From: an uncultured Methylophaga sp.
GTDB lineage: Bacteria > Pseudomonadota > Gammaproteobacteria > Nitrosococcales > Methylophagaceae
Reading direction: 5' to 3'
Length of the DNA: 64,000 nt
NCBI RefSeq assembly: GCF_947259025.1
Contig: NZ_CAMYKO010000004.1
Location: 310,001-374,000 of the forward strand
The notes under the pieces were generated by a model. The model worked only from the letters and a program-made list of their open reading frames with translations. It ran no database searches and was not told the DNA's origin. Positions within the stretch are counted from its first letter, which is position 1. The number at the start of each line of letters is the position of its first letter. Positions 26,482 through 34,070 of this stretch are shown here, piece after piece. The translations under genes were made by a program, and so were the position numbers.

Positions 26482-27402
26482 ATGGATGCATTCAATGACT
26501 TTGTCGATACCATCAGCTGGAGCCTGCTGATTGGCACTACCGTTCGAATCCTGTTAATTCTGATGATTGCCTGGGCCGCGGCGCGGCTGCTCAGAACAGG
26601 GCTAGTGCGGTTTGAAAATAACCTGGTGCAGCGCAGCCTGTCTCGTGGCGAGTCCTCCACCGAATCCAAAAAGCGCATTGAAACCCTGATTCGCCTGCTC
26701 AGACAAGCCGGCATGATGGCAATTTGGATCACATTATTGTTGGTACTGCTGCGAGAAATCGGGGTGGAAATCGGTCCGGTCATTGCCAGTGCTGGTATTG
26801 TGGGGCTGGCGATTGGTTTTGGGGCTCAGAACCTGGTGCGTGATGTTATTTCCGGCTTTTTTATGATTCTGGAAAATCAGATCCGGGTCGGCGATGTGGC
26901 GATTATTAACGGCACCGGCGGGCTGGTGGAAGCGATTAACTTTCGAACAACCGTGCTACGCGACCTGGCCGGCATCGTGCATTACTTTCCCAACGGTACG
27001 GTGACCACACTGAGTAATATGACCACAGACTGGTCAGCCTACGTGTTCGATATCGGGGTGGCCTATAAGGAAAACACCGACCAGGTTTGCCAGATCATCC
27101 AGCAGGTCATTGATGAGATGCTGGCCGAAGAGGAATATGCTGAGTTAATTGTTGAGGCGCCGGAAATCTTCGGGGTGGATAAGCTGGATGATTCAGCAGT
27201 GGTCATCAAAGGCCGTATAAAAACCCGGCCCATCATGCAGTGGAAAGTGGGGCGGGAATTTCTGCGCCGCATCAAATTAGCCTTTGATACCCATAATATT
27301 GAGATCCCGTTCCCGCACAGTACGGTCTATTTCGGCGAAGCCAGCCCGCCATTCGATGTGCAAATGCTGGAAACCGCCGTGACTCAATCACGGGCGATGT
27401 AA
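26482..27402 (+). CDS. MscS-family mechanosensitive ion channel
   Basis: A 306-residue small-conductance-type channel with two N-terminal TM helices (about residues 12-33 and 72-90). The pore helix is rich in Gly and Ala (GPVIASAGIVGLAIGFGAQNLVRDVISG). The beta domain follows (ENQIRVGDVAIINGTGGLVEAINFRTTVLRD...YFPNG), then the alpha/beta C-terminal domain. The motifs are those of MscS, which releases solutes on osmotic downshock. I use ATG 26482; the longer frame would run through a terminator hairpin. Its last 19 bases overlap the convergent WG-repeat gene. Confidence 0.92.
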   Translation: MDAFNDFVDTISWSLLIGTTVRILLILMIAWAAARLLRTGLVRFENNLVQRSLSRGESSTESKKRIETLIRLLRQAGMMAIWITLLLVLLREIGVEIGPVIASAGIVGLAIGFGAQNLVRDVISGFFMILENQIRVGDVAIINGTGGLVEAINFRTTVLRDLAGIVHYFPNGTVTTLSNMTTDWSAYVFDIGVAYKENTDQVCQIIQQVIDEMLAEEEYAELIVEAPEIFGVDKLDDSAVVIKGRIKTRPIMQWKVGREFLRRIKLAFDTHNIEIPFPHSTVYFGEASPPFDVQMLETAVTQSRAM

Positions 27403-28490
27403 CCCCACTTGCCCTGCAGTTTGACCCGGGCCAGGCCTTCGTGGAAAGACTGGGCATCGTCATAGTCAGCAGCGATTATCATCTCACCCTGTTGGTTGAT
27501 AAAGCCGTATTTCCAGTAATCCAGCGTGACCGCTGCCAGCCCCTGCTTAAAGGAATGCCCCCATTTGAATTGGGGCGGGATCACCATCTCACCCTGCGGG
27601 TTGAGGTAGCCGACTTGGGCATCGACTTCGATCCGGCCCAGCCCTTCGCTAAATGACCAGGCATTATCCAGCGTGGGTTTAACCACTTCTTCGCCGTCGC
27701 GATTGATATAGCCATAAAGCCCATCCCGCATCACCACGGCCATTTGCTGTCGAAAAGGTTTCACCCGCTGATAGCGTTTGTCGCTCAAAGCTGAGCCGTC
27801 AGGGCGGATAAACCACCACTGATTACCCTTGCTCACCACGGCCCGTTGATTATCAAATGCCTGTGCCTGACTGAACTGAGGCGCGATAACGGTTTCACCC
27901 TGGGGATTGATATAACCCCAGCCGTCAGCGGTTTCAACCGGAGCTAGCCCTTCTTTGAACAACAAGGCATTTTTAAACTGCGCGGCAAGCTGCCAGTTGC
28001 CATTATTATTGATAAAGCCCCACAAGCCATCCTGCTTAACAGCCGCCAGCTTCTGACTGAATGACCTTGCCGCTTCAAATTGTGGCTTTATCTGCCACTG
28101 CCCTTGGTTGTTGATAAATCCCCAGTGGCCTTCTTTGAGCACCGCGGCCAGGCCTTGTTGAAACGGCAGTACCTTCTGGAATTGCGGAGCAATCACCGTC
28201 TCGCCCTGCTGGTTGATAAAGCCCCAGCGGGTGTCTTGCATGATCGGTGCAAGTTGTTCATTGAATGCCTGCACTTTCTGGTTTTTAGCCGGTGTTAGCA
28301 GCGTATCGCCATTTTTGCCGATGAGTCCCATTTGTGGCCGGCCCTGTTCGACCATAACCACGGCGGCAACGCCATCTTCAAAGTTGCCGGCAGCATCAAA
28401 CTGAAAGTTAATCTGCAGATCACCGGGGTCGGCTTGCAGCGTGCTGAGCCAGAGGGATAAAGGCACTATTAATAGGTTGCGCGGCAACAT
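27384..28490 (-). CDS. WG-repeat protein with signal peptide
   Basis: A 368-residue protein that is exported by its signal peptide (MLPRNLLIVPLSLWLSTLQA). The mature part consists of eight or more tandem WG (KWG) repeats of about 35-45 residues. Each has a G(L/W)WGFIN--G---I-PQF core with FxxGLAxV between copies. These repeats form beta structures of unknown, probably protein-binding, function. ATG 28490 is chosen for its GGAGAT Shine-Dalgarno. It overlaps the MscS gene 3' to 3' by 19 bases. Confidence 0.88.
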   Translation of the reverse strand: MLPRNLLIVPLSLWLSTLQADPGDLQINFQFDAAGNFEDGVAAVVMVEQGRPQMGLIGKNGDTLLTPAKNQKVQAFNEQLAPIMQDTRWGFINQQGETVIAPQFQKVLPFQQGLAAVLKEGHWGFINNQGQWQIKPQFEAARSFSQKLAAVKQDGLWGFINNNGNWQLAAQFKNALLFKEGLAPVETADGWGYINPQGETVIAPQFSQAQAFDNQRAVVSKGNQWWFIRPDGSALSDKRYQRVKPFRQQMAVVMRDGLYGYINRDGEEVVKPTLDNAWSFSEGLGRIEVDAQVGYLNPQGEMVIPPQFKWGHSFKQGLAAVTLDYWKYGFINQQGEMIIAADYDDAQSFHEGLARVKLQGKWGYIARD

Positions 28491-28602
28491 AGGAATCTCC
28501 ATCTGCAGCAAATAAGTGGAGCCTGTCGCGGTTTACGTGAATTTCACGTCAACAGCACAACACTGTTTTAGTTATGACTCCCCGCGAAGAGGCCGGCGAC
28601 AA

Positions 28603-29469
28603 TTGAAAGCAAAATTAAGCAAACCGTTGCTGCATGGCATGATTGCCAGTGGCCTGGTGTGGCTGACCAGTGCCTGTTCACCGGTGACGGTGCTCAATGC
28701 CGTGATACCGGAGCAGGGCTATCAGCGAATCGATGATATTGCTTATGGCAAGGCACCACGCCAGACACTGGATATCTACCTGAGTCAGCAACCTCAGCCA
28801 AAGCGCAGTACAGTGGTATTCTTTTACGGCGGCAGCTGGGAGTCGGGCGATAAAAAGCAGTACAAGTTTGTTGCCGAAGCACTGACCTCAGCGGGTTTTG
28901 ATGTGGTGATACCCGATTACCGCGTCTATCCCGAGGTGCTGTTTCCGGCCTTTGTTGAGGATGGCGCCGCAGCATTGAGCTGGGTCAAAAACAATATAAG
29001 CCAGTATGGCGGCAATGCCGACCGGCTGTTTGTCGCCGGTCATTCAGCCGGGGCTCATATCGCCGCCTTGCTGGTGTTGGATGAGCAATACCTCAAGCGC
29101 CATGAGCTACAGGCAAGTGATCTCAATGGCATGATTGGCATGGCCGGGCCCTATGACTTTCTGCCGCTGAAAAGCCGTACCTTGAAAACGATTTTCGGTC
29201 CGGAAGCCTCGCACTGGCGCAGTCAGCCTATTCACTATGCGGATGGCAATAATCCACCGATGCTATTGCTGGTGGGGAATAACGATTTGACCGTCTGGCC
29301 GAAGAACAGCCGTAATCTTGCCGCTAAAATACGTGAAAACAACGGTAACGTGAAGCTGGTCGAGTTCGACGATTACGGTCATGTGGCGATGGTGGCCAAG
29401 CTTGCCAGGCCGCTGCGGGGCGATGGCCGTTTACTGGACACGATCACCACATTTATCCGCCGCCATTGA
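28603..29469 (+). CDS. Alpha/beta hydrolase, probable lipoprotein carboxylesterase
   Basis: About 288 residues of the BD-FAE/HSL-like esterase group. The oxyanion motif FFYGGSWESGD replaces the common HGGGW. The nucleophile elbow is GHSAGAH, the acid is probably in VGNNDLTVWP, and the catalytic histidine is in DDYGHVAM. The N-terminus carries a hydrophobic segment ending in LTSAC, a tolerable lipobox. The start is uncertain: TTG 28603, with a weak AGAGG upstream, gives a proper signal peptide, while the frame is open back to 28516. The substrate is unknown. Confidence 0.8.
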   Translation: MKAKLSKPLLHGMIASGLVWLTSACSPVTVLNAVIPEQGYQRIDDIAYGKAPRQTLDIYLSQQPQPKRSTVVFFYGGSWESGDKKQYKFVAEALTSAGFDVVIPDYRVYPEVLFPAFVEDGAAALSWVKNNISQYGGNADRLFVAGHSAGAHIAALLVLDEQYLKRHELQASDLNGMIGMAGPYDFLPLKSRTLKTIFGPEASHWRSQPIHYADGNNPPMLLLVGNNDLTVWPKNSRNLAAKIRENNGNVKLVEFDDYGHVAMVAKLARPLRGDGRLLDTITTFIRRH

Positions 29470-29475
29470 GGGCAA

Positions 29476-29494
29476 ACCCCGGCTTGGCCGGGGT
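29476..29494. terminator. Hairpin between convergent esterase and aldehyde dehydrogenase genes
   Basis: A perfect 8-bp stem (ACCCCGGC-ttg-GCCGGGGT) in the 37-base gap. Neither flank has a full T-run, so it is a weak terminator at best. Confidence 0.4.
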
Positions 29495-29506
29495 AGCAAT
29501 GAGTGG

Positions 29507-30958
29507 CTAGCTGATGCCCTTGGAAGTGACCACGATCATTTTTTCTACCTGCATATCTTCCATGCTGTAGGGAATGCCGCCTGTGCCCAGGCCCGAATGC
29601 TTAAGGCCGGCAAACGGCATCCAGTCGACCCGGAACGCGGTCTGCTCGTTAATCATCACCGCCGAGGCATCGAGTCTGTCGGCGGCAGCCATGGCAGTAT
29701 CAATATTCTGGCTGTAGATCGCGGCCTGGAAAGCAAACTCCAGACTGTTGGCCTTAACAATGCCTTGATCCACACTGTCCACCGGGTAAATACAGACTAC
29801 CGGGCCGAAAATTTCTTCCTGGGTCACTTTGGCGTTTGCCGGTGGATCAAACAAAACGGTGGGGGCATAACTGTTATGGGGCAGGGTCTGGCCACCGCAG
29901 AGCATTTCCGCGCCTTTATCCACCGCCTCCTGTACCCAGGAGGCAATGCGGTTAAGTTCGCCTTTACGGATAATCGGGCCCACCTCGGTTTTATCCGACA
30001 AGGGATCGCCCACCACCATTTTCTCGGCTGCAGCTGCGAGTTTTTCAGCCAGTTCACGGGCAATGCTGCGCTCAGCATAGATCCGCTGCACTGAGACACA
30101 TACCTGGCCAGCATGGTAGAAGCTGCCCTTGGCCAGTCCCGGCACCGCCTTGTCGATATCGGCATCTTCGGCCACCACCACCGGTGCCACACCGCCATGT
30201 TCCAGGGCACAACGTGCGCCGGGGGCCAGCTTGGAACGCAGATACCAGCCGACTTTGGCACTGCCTATAAAGCTGAGAAAGCCGACCCGTGAATCCGTGG
30301 CCAGTTTTTCGGCAACATCATGATTTTCTGTCAGCAGCGCCTGACACCATTCTGCCGGCAGGCCGGCGCGGTGGAAAATCTCTACCAGACGAAAGCAGGA
30401 CAGCGGCGTGTTTTCCGCCGGTTTGACGATCACCGGACAACCGCTAGCAATGGCGGGTCCCACTTGGTGAGCAATCAGGTTAAGCGGGTGGTTAAAGGCA
30501 CTCACTGCCACCACCACCCCAATCGGCTCCTTGCGCATCATCGTCAGACGGTGCTGGGAGGCGGGGTTAATGCCCATCGGAATGGTGTGAGGGGCATCGT
30601 TTCTGAGGCCGTCGATGCAGGCACGGATACTGTCGATACAACGCACCATCTCGACTTTGGAGTCGAGCAAAGGTTTGCCACCTTCCTCGGCTGCCCCGGC
30701 CGCCAGTGTATCAGCCTGATCTTTCATCATGGCGACTGCTTTTTCCAAGATATTGATGCGCTCTACGGTTGACAGCCACTGGCTGCGATCCCGAAACAAG
30801 GCATGCGCTGTTGTCAGCGCCTGATCAACATCGGCGTGATCCGCCTGATCCACCGTGCCAATCAACTGATCGTTATAGGGCGAATAGACTTCAGTGTGTT
30901 TGGCCTGTGATTTGTTGATGCCAGCAATCATCAAAGGAAAGTGGGGAATGCTGCTCAT
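29507..30958 (-). CDS. NAD(P)-dependent aldehyde dehydrogenase
   Basis: A 483-residue ALDH-superfamily enzyme. The Rossmann and catalytic motifs are present: FNHPLNLIAHQVGPAIASGCPVIVKP, FIGSAKVG, ALEHGG with the general-base Glu near residue 252, and HAGQVCVSVQRI with the catalytic Cys near residue 286. EEIFGPVVCI is further on. The LEHGG form, in place of LELGG, occurs in lactaldehyde/glyceraldehyde-type subfamilies. It is 10 bases downstream of an acetolactate-synthase-like gene, so the pair is one operon. The aldehyde substrate is unknown and may be the product of the neighbour. Confidence 0.88.
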   Translation of the reverse strand: MSSIPHFPLMIAGINKSQAKHTEVYSPYNDQLIGTVDQADHADVDQALTTAHALFRDRSQWLSTVERINILEKAVAMMKDQADTLAAGAAEEGGKPLLDSKVEMVRCIDSIRACIDGLRNDAPHTIPMGINPASQHRLTMMRKEPIGVVVAVSAFNHPLNLIAHQVGPAIASGCPVIVKPAENTPLSCFRLVEIFHRAGLPAEWCQALLTENHDVAEKLATDSRVGFLSFIGSAKVGWYLRSKLAPGARCALEHGGVAPVVVAEDADIDKAVPGLAKGSFYHAGQVCVSVQRIYAERSIARELAEKLAAAAEKMVVGDPLSDKTEVGPIIRKGELNRIASWVQEAVDKGAEMLCGGQTLPHNSYAPTVLFDPPANAKVTQEEIFGPVVCIYPVDSVDQGIVKANSLEFAFQAAIYSQNIDTAMAAADRLDASAVMINEQTAFRVDWMPFAGLKHSGLGTGGIPYSMEDMQVEKMIVVTSKGIS

Positions 30959-30968
30959 AGCGGGCTCC

Positions 30969-32609
30969 TTACAAAATGCAGATTTTCTGTTTCAGTCCTT
31001 CGCTTAAGATCGAATGGTTCAGCGAATAATCCACAGCCAAATCGATCAAATGCACGCCCTTGCCGTTAAGGGCGGCCTCAAGCACTTTAGTAAATTCAGC
31101 ATGACTGGCCGGACGATGGCCGGTAGCACCATAACTTTCGGCGTATTTAACGAAGTCCGGATTGTCGAAGCTGAGACCATAATCCTTGAAGCCCATACCC
31201 TCCTGCTTCCAGCGCACCATGCCGTAGGCATTGTCATTGAGGATCAGTACCACCAGGTCCAGCCCCATGCGCACGGCAGTTTCCAGCTCCTGTGAATTCA
31301 TCATAAAGCCGCCGTCACCGCAGACCGCCATCACCCGCTGTTCCGGATGCATCAGTTTGGCCGTCATGGCGGTGGGCAGGCCGGCCCCCATGGTCGCCAG
31401 CGCGTTATCCAGCAGGATCGAGTTGTAGTAGTAGCTGGGGTAATTACGGGCGAACCAGATTTTATATACACCATTATCCAGCGCCAGGATATCTTCCTCG
31501 CCCATCAGCTCACGGATAATGCGTACCGCCGACTGTGGCAATACAGGGAAGCGTTCATCGTCGCTGTATTTAGACAGGCGCTCGTTCACCTCCTGCTTGA
31601 CCCGGTAAAAATAGGAAAAGTCCCAATGCGGCTGCGGACTGAGACCGGCGCGCAGACGGTTGATCGAGGTGGCGATATCACCCACCACATCGAGCTGCGG
31701 GAAATACACCGGGTCGATCTCGGCAGCGTGGAAATTGATGTGTATCACCTCGGCGCCGCCGTCTTTCATGAAGAAGGGCGGTTTTTCCACTTCGTCATGG
31801 CCGATATTGATAATCAGATCGGCGCGGTCAATCGCACAGTGCAGAAAGTCTGATTCCGACAGTGCCGCTGTGCCCAGGTAACTGTCATGGCGTTCATCGA
31901 TCACGCCCTTGCCCAACTGAGTGTTGAAAAACGGAATGCCGGTATGTTCGACAAACTTGGTCAGCGCCACGCTGGCACGTTTACGGTTGGCACCGGCCCC
32001 GATCAGCAGCAGCGGCATGGTCGCTTCTTCGATCATTTTCAGCGCATGCTGAATGGTGCGGTTATCGGCATCGGGCCGGCGGATAGTTTCCACCGTGTAG
32101 ATGCGCTCATTGGCTTCCTCGGCGGCAATATCCTCGGGCAGTTCGATGTGGACGGCTCCCGGCCGTTCTTCAACAGCCACGCGGAATGCCTCGCGGACGA
32201 TAGCGGCGACAGTATTGCCGTGCACCACCTGCTTGGTGAATTTAGTAATCGGCCGCATCATATTGACGACATCGACAATCTGAAACAAAGCCTGCTTGCT
32301 GGCTTTGATGGGTTTCTGACCGGTAATAATCAGCATCGGCATGCCACCAAGCTGGGCATAGGCAGCTGGCGTGACCATGTTGGTGGCACCGGGCCCCAGG
32401 GTCGAGAGACAAACACCGGGTTTGCCGGTGAGCCGACCGTAGTTGGCAGCCATAAAGCCCGCTCCCTGCTCGTGGCGGGTAATGATCAGCTTAATCGAGG
32501 AATGCTGCAGAGAGTCGATAAAGTCCAGGTTTTCCTCACCCGGAATACCAAAAATATATTCGACCCCTTCATTTTCCAGTGCTTTGACGAGCAGGTCAGA
32601 TGTTTTCAT
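30969..32609 (-). CDS. Acetolactate-synthase-like ThDP-dependent enzyme
   Basis: A 546-residue enzyme with the three-domain layout of acetohydroxyacid synthase large subunits. The ThDP-activating glutamate is E47 in TRHEQGAGFMA, and the Mg-ThDP motif is GDGGFMMNSQELETAVRMG ending in LNDNAYGMV. No small regulatory subunit lies next to it. Its pairing with an aldehyde dehydrogenase argues for a catabolic or specialised role (2-oxoacid decarboxylation or carboligation) rather than branched-chain amino acid synthesis. Annotation as ilvB would overstate what can be seen. Confidence 0.85.
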   Translation of the reverse strand: MKTSDLLVKALENEGVEYIFGIPGEENLDFIDSLQHSSIKLIITRHEQGAGFMAANYGRLTGKPGVCLSTLGPGATNMVTPAAYAQLGGMPMLIITGQKPIKASKQALFQIVDVVNMMRPITKFTKQVVHGNTVAAIVREAFRVAVEERPGAVHIELPEDIAAEEANERIYTVETIRRPDADNRTIQHALKMIEEATMPLLLIGAGANRKRASVALTKFVEHTGIPFFNTQLGKGVIDERHDSYLGTAALSESDFLHCAIDRADLIINIGHDEVEKPPFFMKDGGAEVIHINFHAAEIDPVYFPQLDVVGDIATSINRLRAGLSPQPHWDFSYFYRVKQEVNERLSKYSDDERFPVLPQSAVRIIRELMGEEDILALDNGVYKIWFARNYPSYYYNSILLDNALATMGAGLPTAMTAKLMHPEQRVMAVCGDGGFMMNSQELETAVRMGLDLVVLILNDNAYGMVRWKQEGMGFKDYGLSFDNPDFVKYAESYGATGHRPASHAEFTKVLEAALNGKGVHLIDLAVDYSLNHSILSEGLKQKICIL

Positions 32610-32673
32610 GCTGTGTCCTTATGGTTGGGTGACAAGGTTCTCATCGAAGCCATTTTTTTGGATTATATCGCCA

Positions 32674-33501
32674 TCATTCCGGCTGCGACCATGGCTTGAT
32701 AATGCCGATTTCTACCCGCCGGTTTACCGCCCTTCCCGCTGCGCTGTCATTGGGCTTCAGCGGCTGGGTGTCAGCGTAGGCCTCAATTCTGAACTGATCG
32801 GCATTCAGGCCCGGATGCTGCAGCAGGGCATGCACCACTGAGGTGGCGCGGGCGCCGGATAAATCCCAGTTGGATCGGTAAAGACCAGCCCGTAACGGGA
32901 CGTCGTCGGTATGACCTGCGACCACAAATTGGGCGTTGATATCCGCCAGGGCATTGGCAATGCGATCGAGTACCGGCACAAAGCCGGGTTTGAGACTGGC
33001 GCCGGCCGAGGCAAAAGAAGCCTGTTCATTGATGCGGATCAATACTCTATCCTGCCTGGTTTCCAGGGAGATCAAGTTGTCATTGAGGGCGCTGGATAAA
33101 ACCTGCGTCAGTTCCTGTCGCAGGCTATTCATCTGTGCAGCCTGATAAACTGCGGCATCCTCGGTCTTAAGTACATCCTTGTCGGATTGTCCGGCCTGGA
33201 GAACCTCATCAATGGGGGTAGGTTGATCCGGGTTGGGAGAGAAACGCTGTTGAATAACGCTGGTGCCTTTGACGATCTCGTCTTTCGGTTTGGGCCGCTC
33301 AACACCGAAGGCGTCTTCCATGGTGCGCACCACCATTTTGAATTTGAGCGCATCAATTTCCGCCATGGCTACCAGCAATACAAAAAAACACAGAAGCAAA
33401 GTCATCAGATCGGCAAAAGTGCCCATGTATCGCGGGATCACAATGTCCTTCGCTGCGGTGCGAGGCTCAGGACGTTTTGGCTCCGGTTCTGATTGACTCA
33501 T
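32674..33501 (-). CDS. Orphan MotB/PomB-like stator protein with OmpA domain
   Basis: A 275-residue protein with one N-terminal TM helix carrying the ion-binding aspartate D31 (GTFADLMTLLLCFFVLLVAMAEID). A plug/linker region and a C-terminal OmpA-like domain follow (VAGHTDDVPL ... NWDLSGARATSVV ... NRRVEIGI). The helix and the following LKFKMVV resemble Na+-type PomB. A MotA/PomA partner would normally lie directly upstream, but the 569 bases there hold no such gene. It could work with a MotA elsewhere. Confidence 0.85.
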   Translation of the reverse strand: MSQSEPEPKRPEPRTAAKDIVIPRYMGTFADLMTLLLCFFVLLVAMAEIDALKFKMVVRTMEDAFGVERPKPKDEIVKGTSVIQQRFSPNPDQPTPIDEVLQAGQSDKDVLKTEDAAVYQAAQMNSLRQELTQVLSSALNDNLISLETRQDRVLIRINEQASFASAGASLKPGFVPVLDRIANALADINAQFVVAGHTDDVPLRAGLYRSNWDLSGARATSVVHALLQHPGLNADQFRIEAYADTQPLKPNDSAAGRAVNRRVEIGIIKPWSQPE

Positions 33502-34070
33502 TGCTGGCTATCGATAGTAGTTTGTATCAGGCTAGCGCGTTTAAGGTATTAAGCCAAATACTGCTATTCAGCCAATCTGGTTTATGACTGAGTGACTGCC
33601 CGGCTGTGAGAAACAGGTTAATGAGTTGACTGTCAGGTTGGTGTTTATGGAAAGCAATTTATATTTCATAAGTTGATGATAATAAATCATTATTTTGATT
33701 GCATTGATGTTGTCATCACCCGCCCGGCAGCGCATATGCTCATTGCCAATTAAATGAAGACTATCGCGCTGAGCAGGCCAAAATCTTGTCTGGGATTGGC
33801 GGTATACGCGGCAATAAAGTCTTGTTTATCACTGCAATGTTCTCTCTGTATGCGCTACTTCAGAGTAGGCTGGAGGGCGATTTTTCACCGGCAATGTCAG
33901 AAAATAGAGACTGTCCGAAGAGCCGCGTAGGGACGGTCAAAGTAGTGCTGATCAATGAGTCATACAGCCACTCGCACAAAACCCTGAGCCCTGCGTATAA
34001 TCAAACGCAGATCAGAAATCTAGCCACAACTTTTTTGCGCCACAACAATAACTGAGCCGACCGCCAGCTG
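33502..34070. other. Long intergenic region between motB-like and GGDEF/EAL genes
   Basis: 569 bases between divergent genes, AT-rich around 33650-33700. A perfect TATAAT at 33996-34001 may serve the GGDEF-EAL gene. An 89-codon frame (33786-34055, TTG start) has no recognisable product and no Shine-Dalgarno. No RNA gene was recognised. Confidence 0.35.
33996..34001 (+). promoter_or_regulatory. Candidate -10 box for the GGDEF-EAL/HDOD operon
   Basis: TATAAT lies 70 bases before the start codon; the hexamer 17 bases upstream (CGCACA) matches the -35 consensus in only three positions. Confidence 0.35.

Noticed and set aside
33786-34055. 89-codon frame in the gap before the GGDEF-EAL gene
   Set aside because: TTG start without ribosome binding site, no motif, and it runs through the candidate -10 box.
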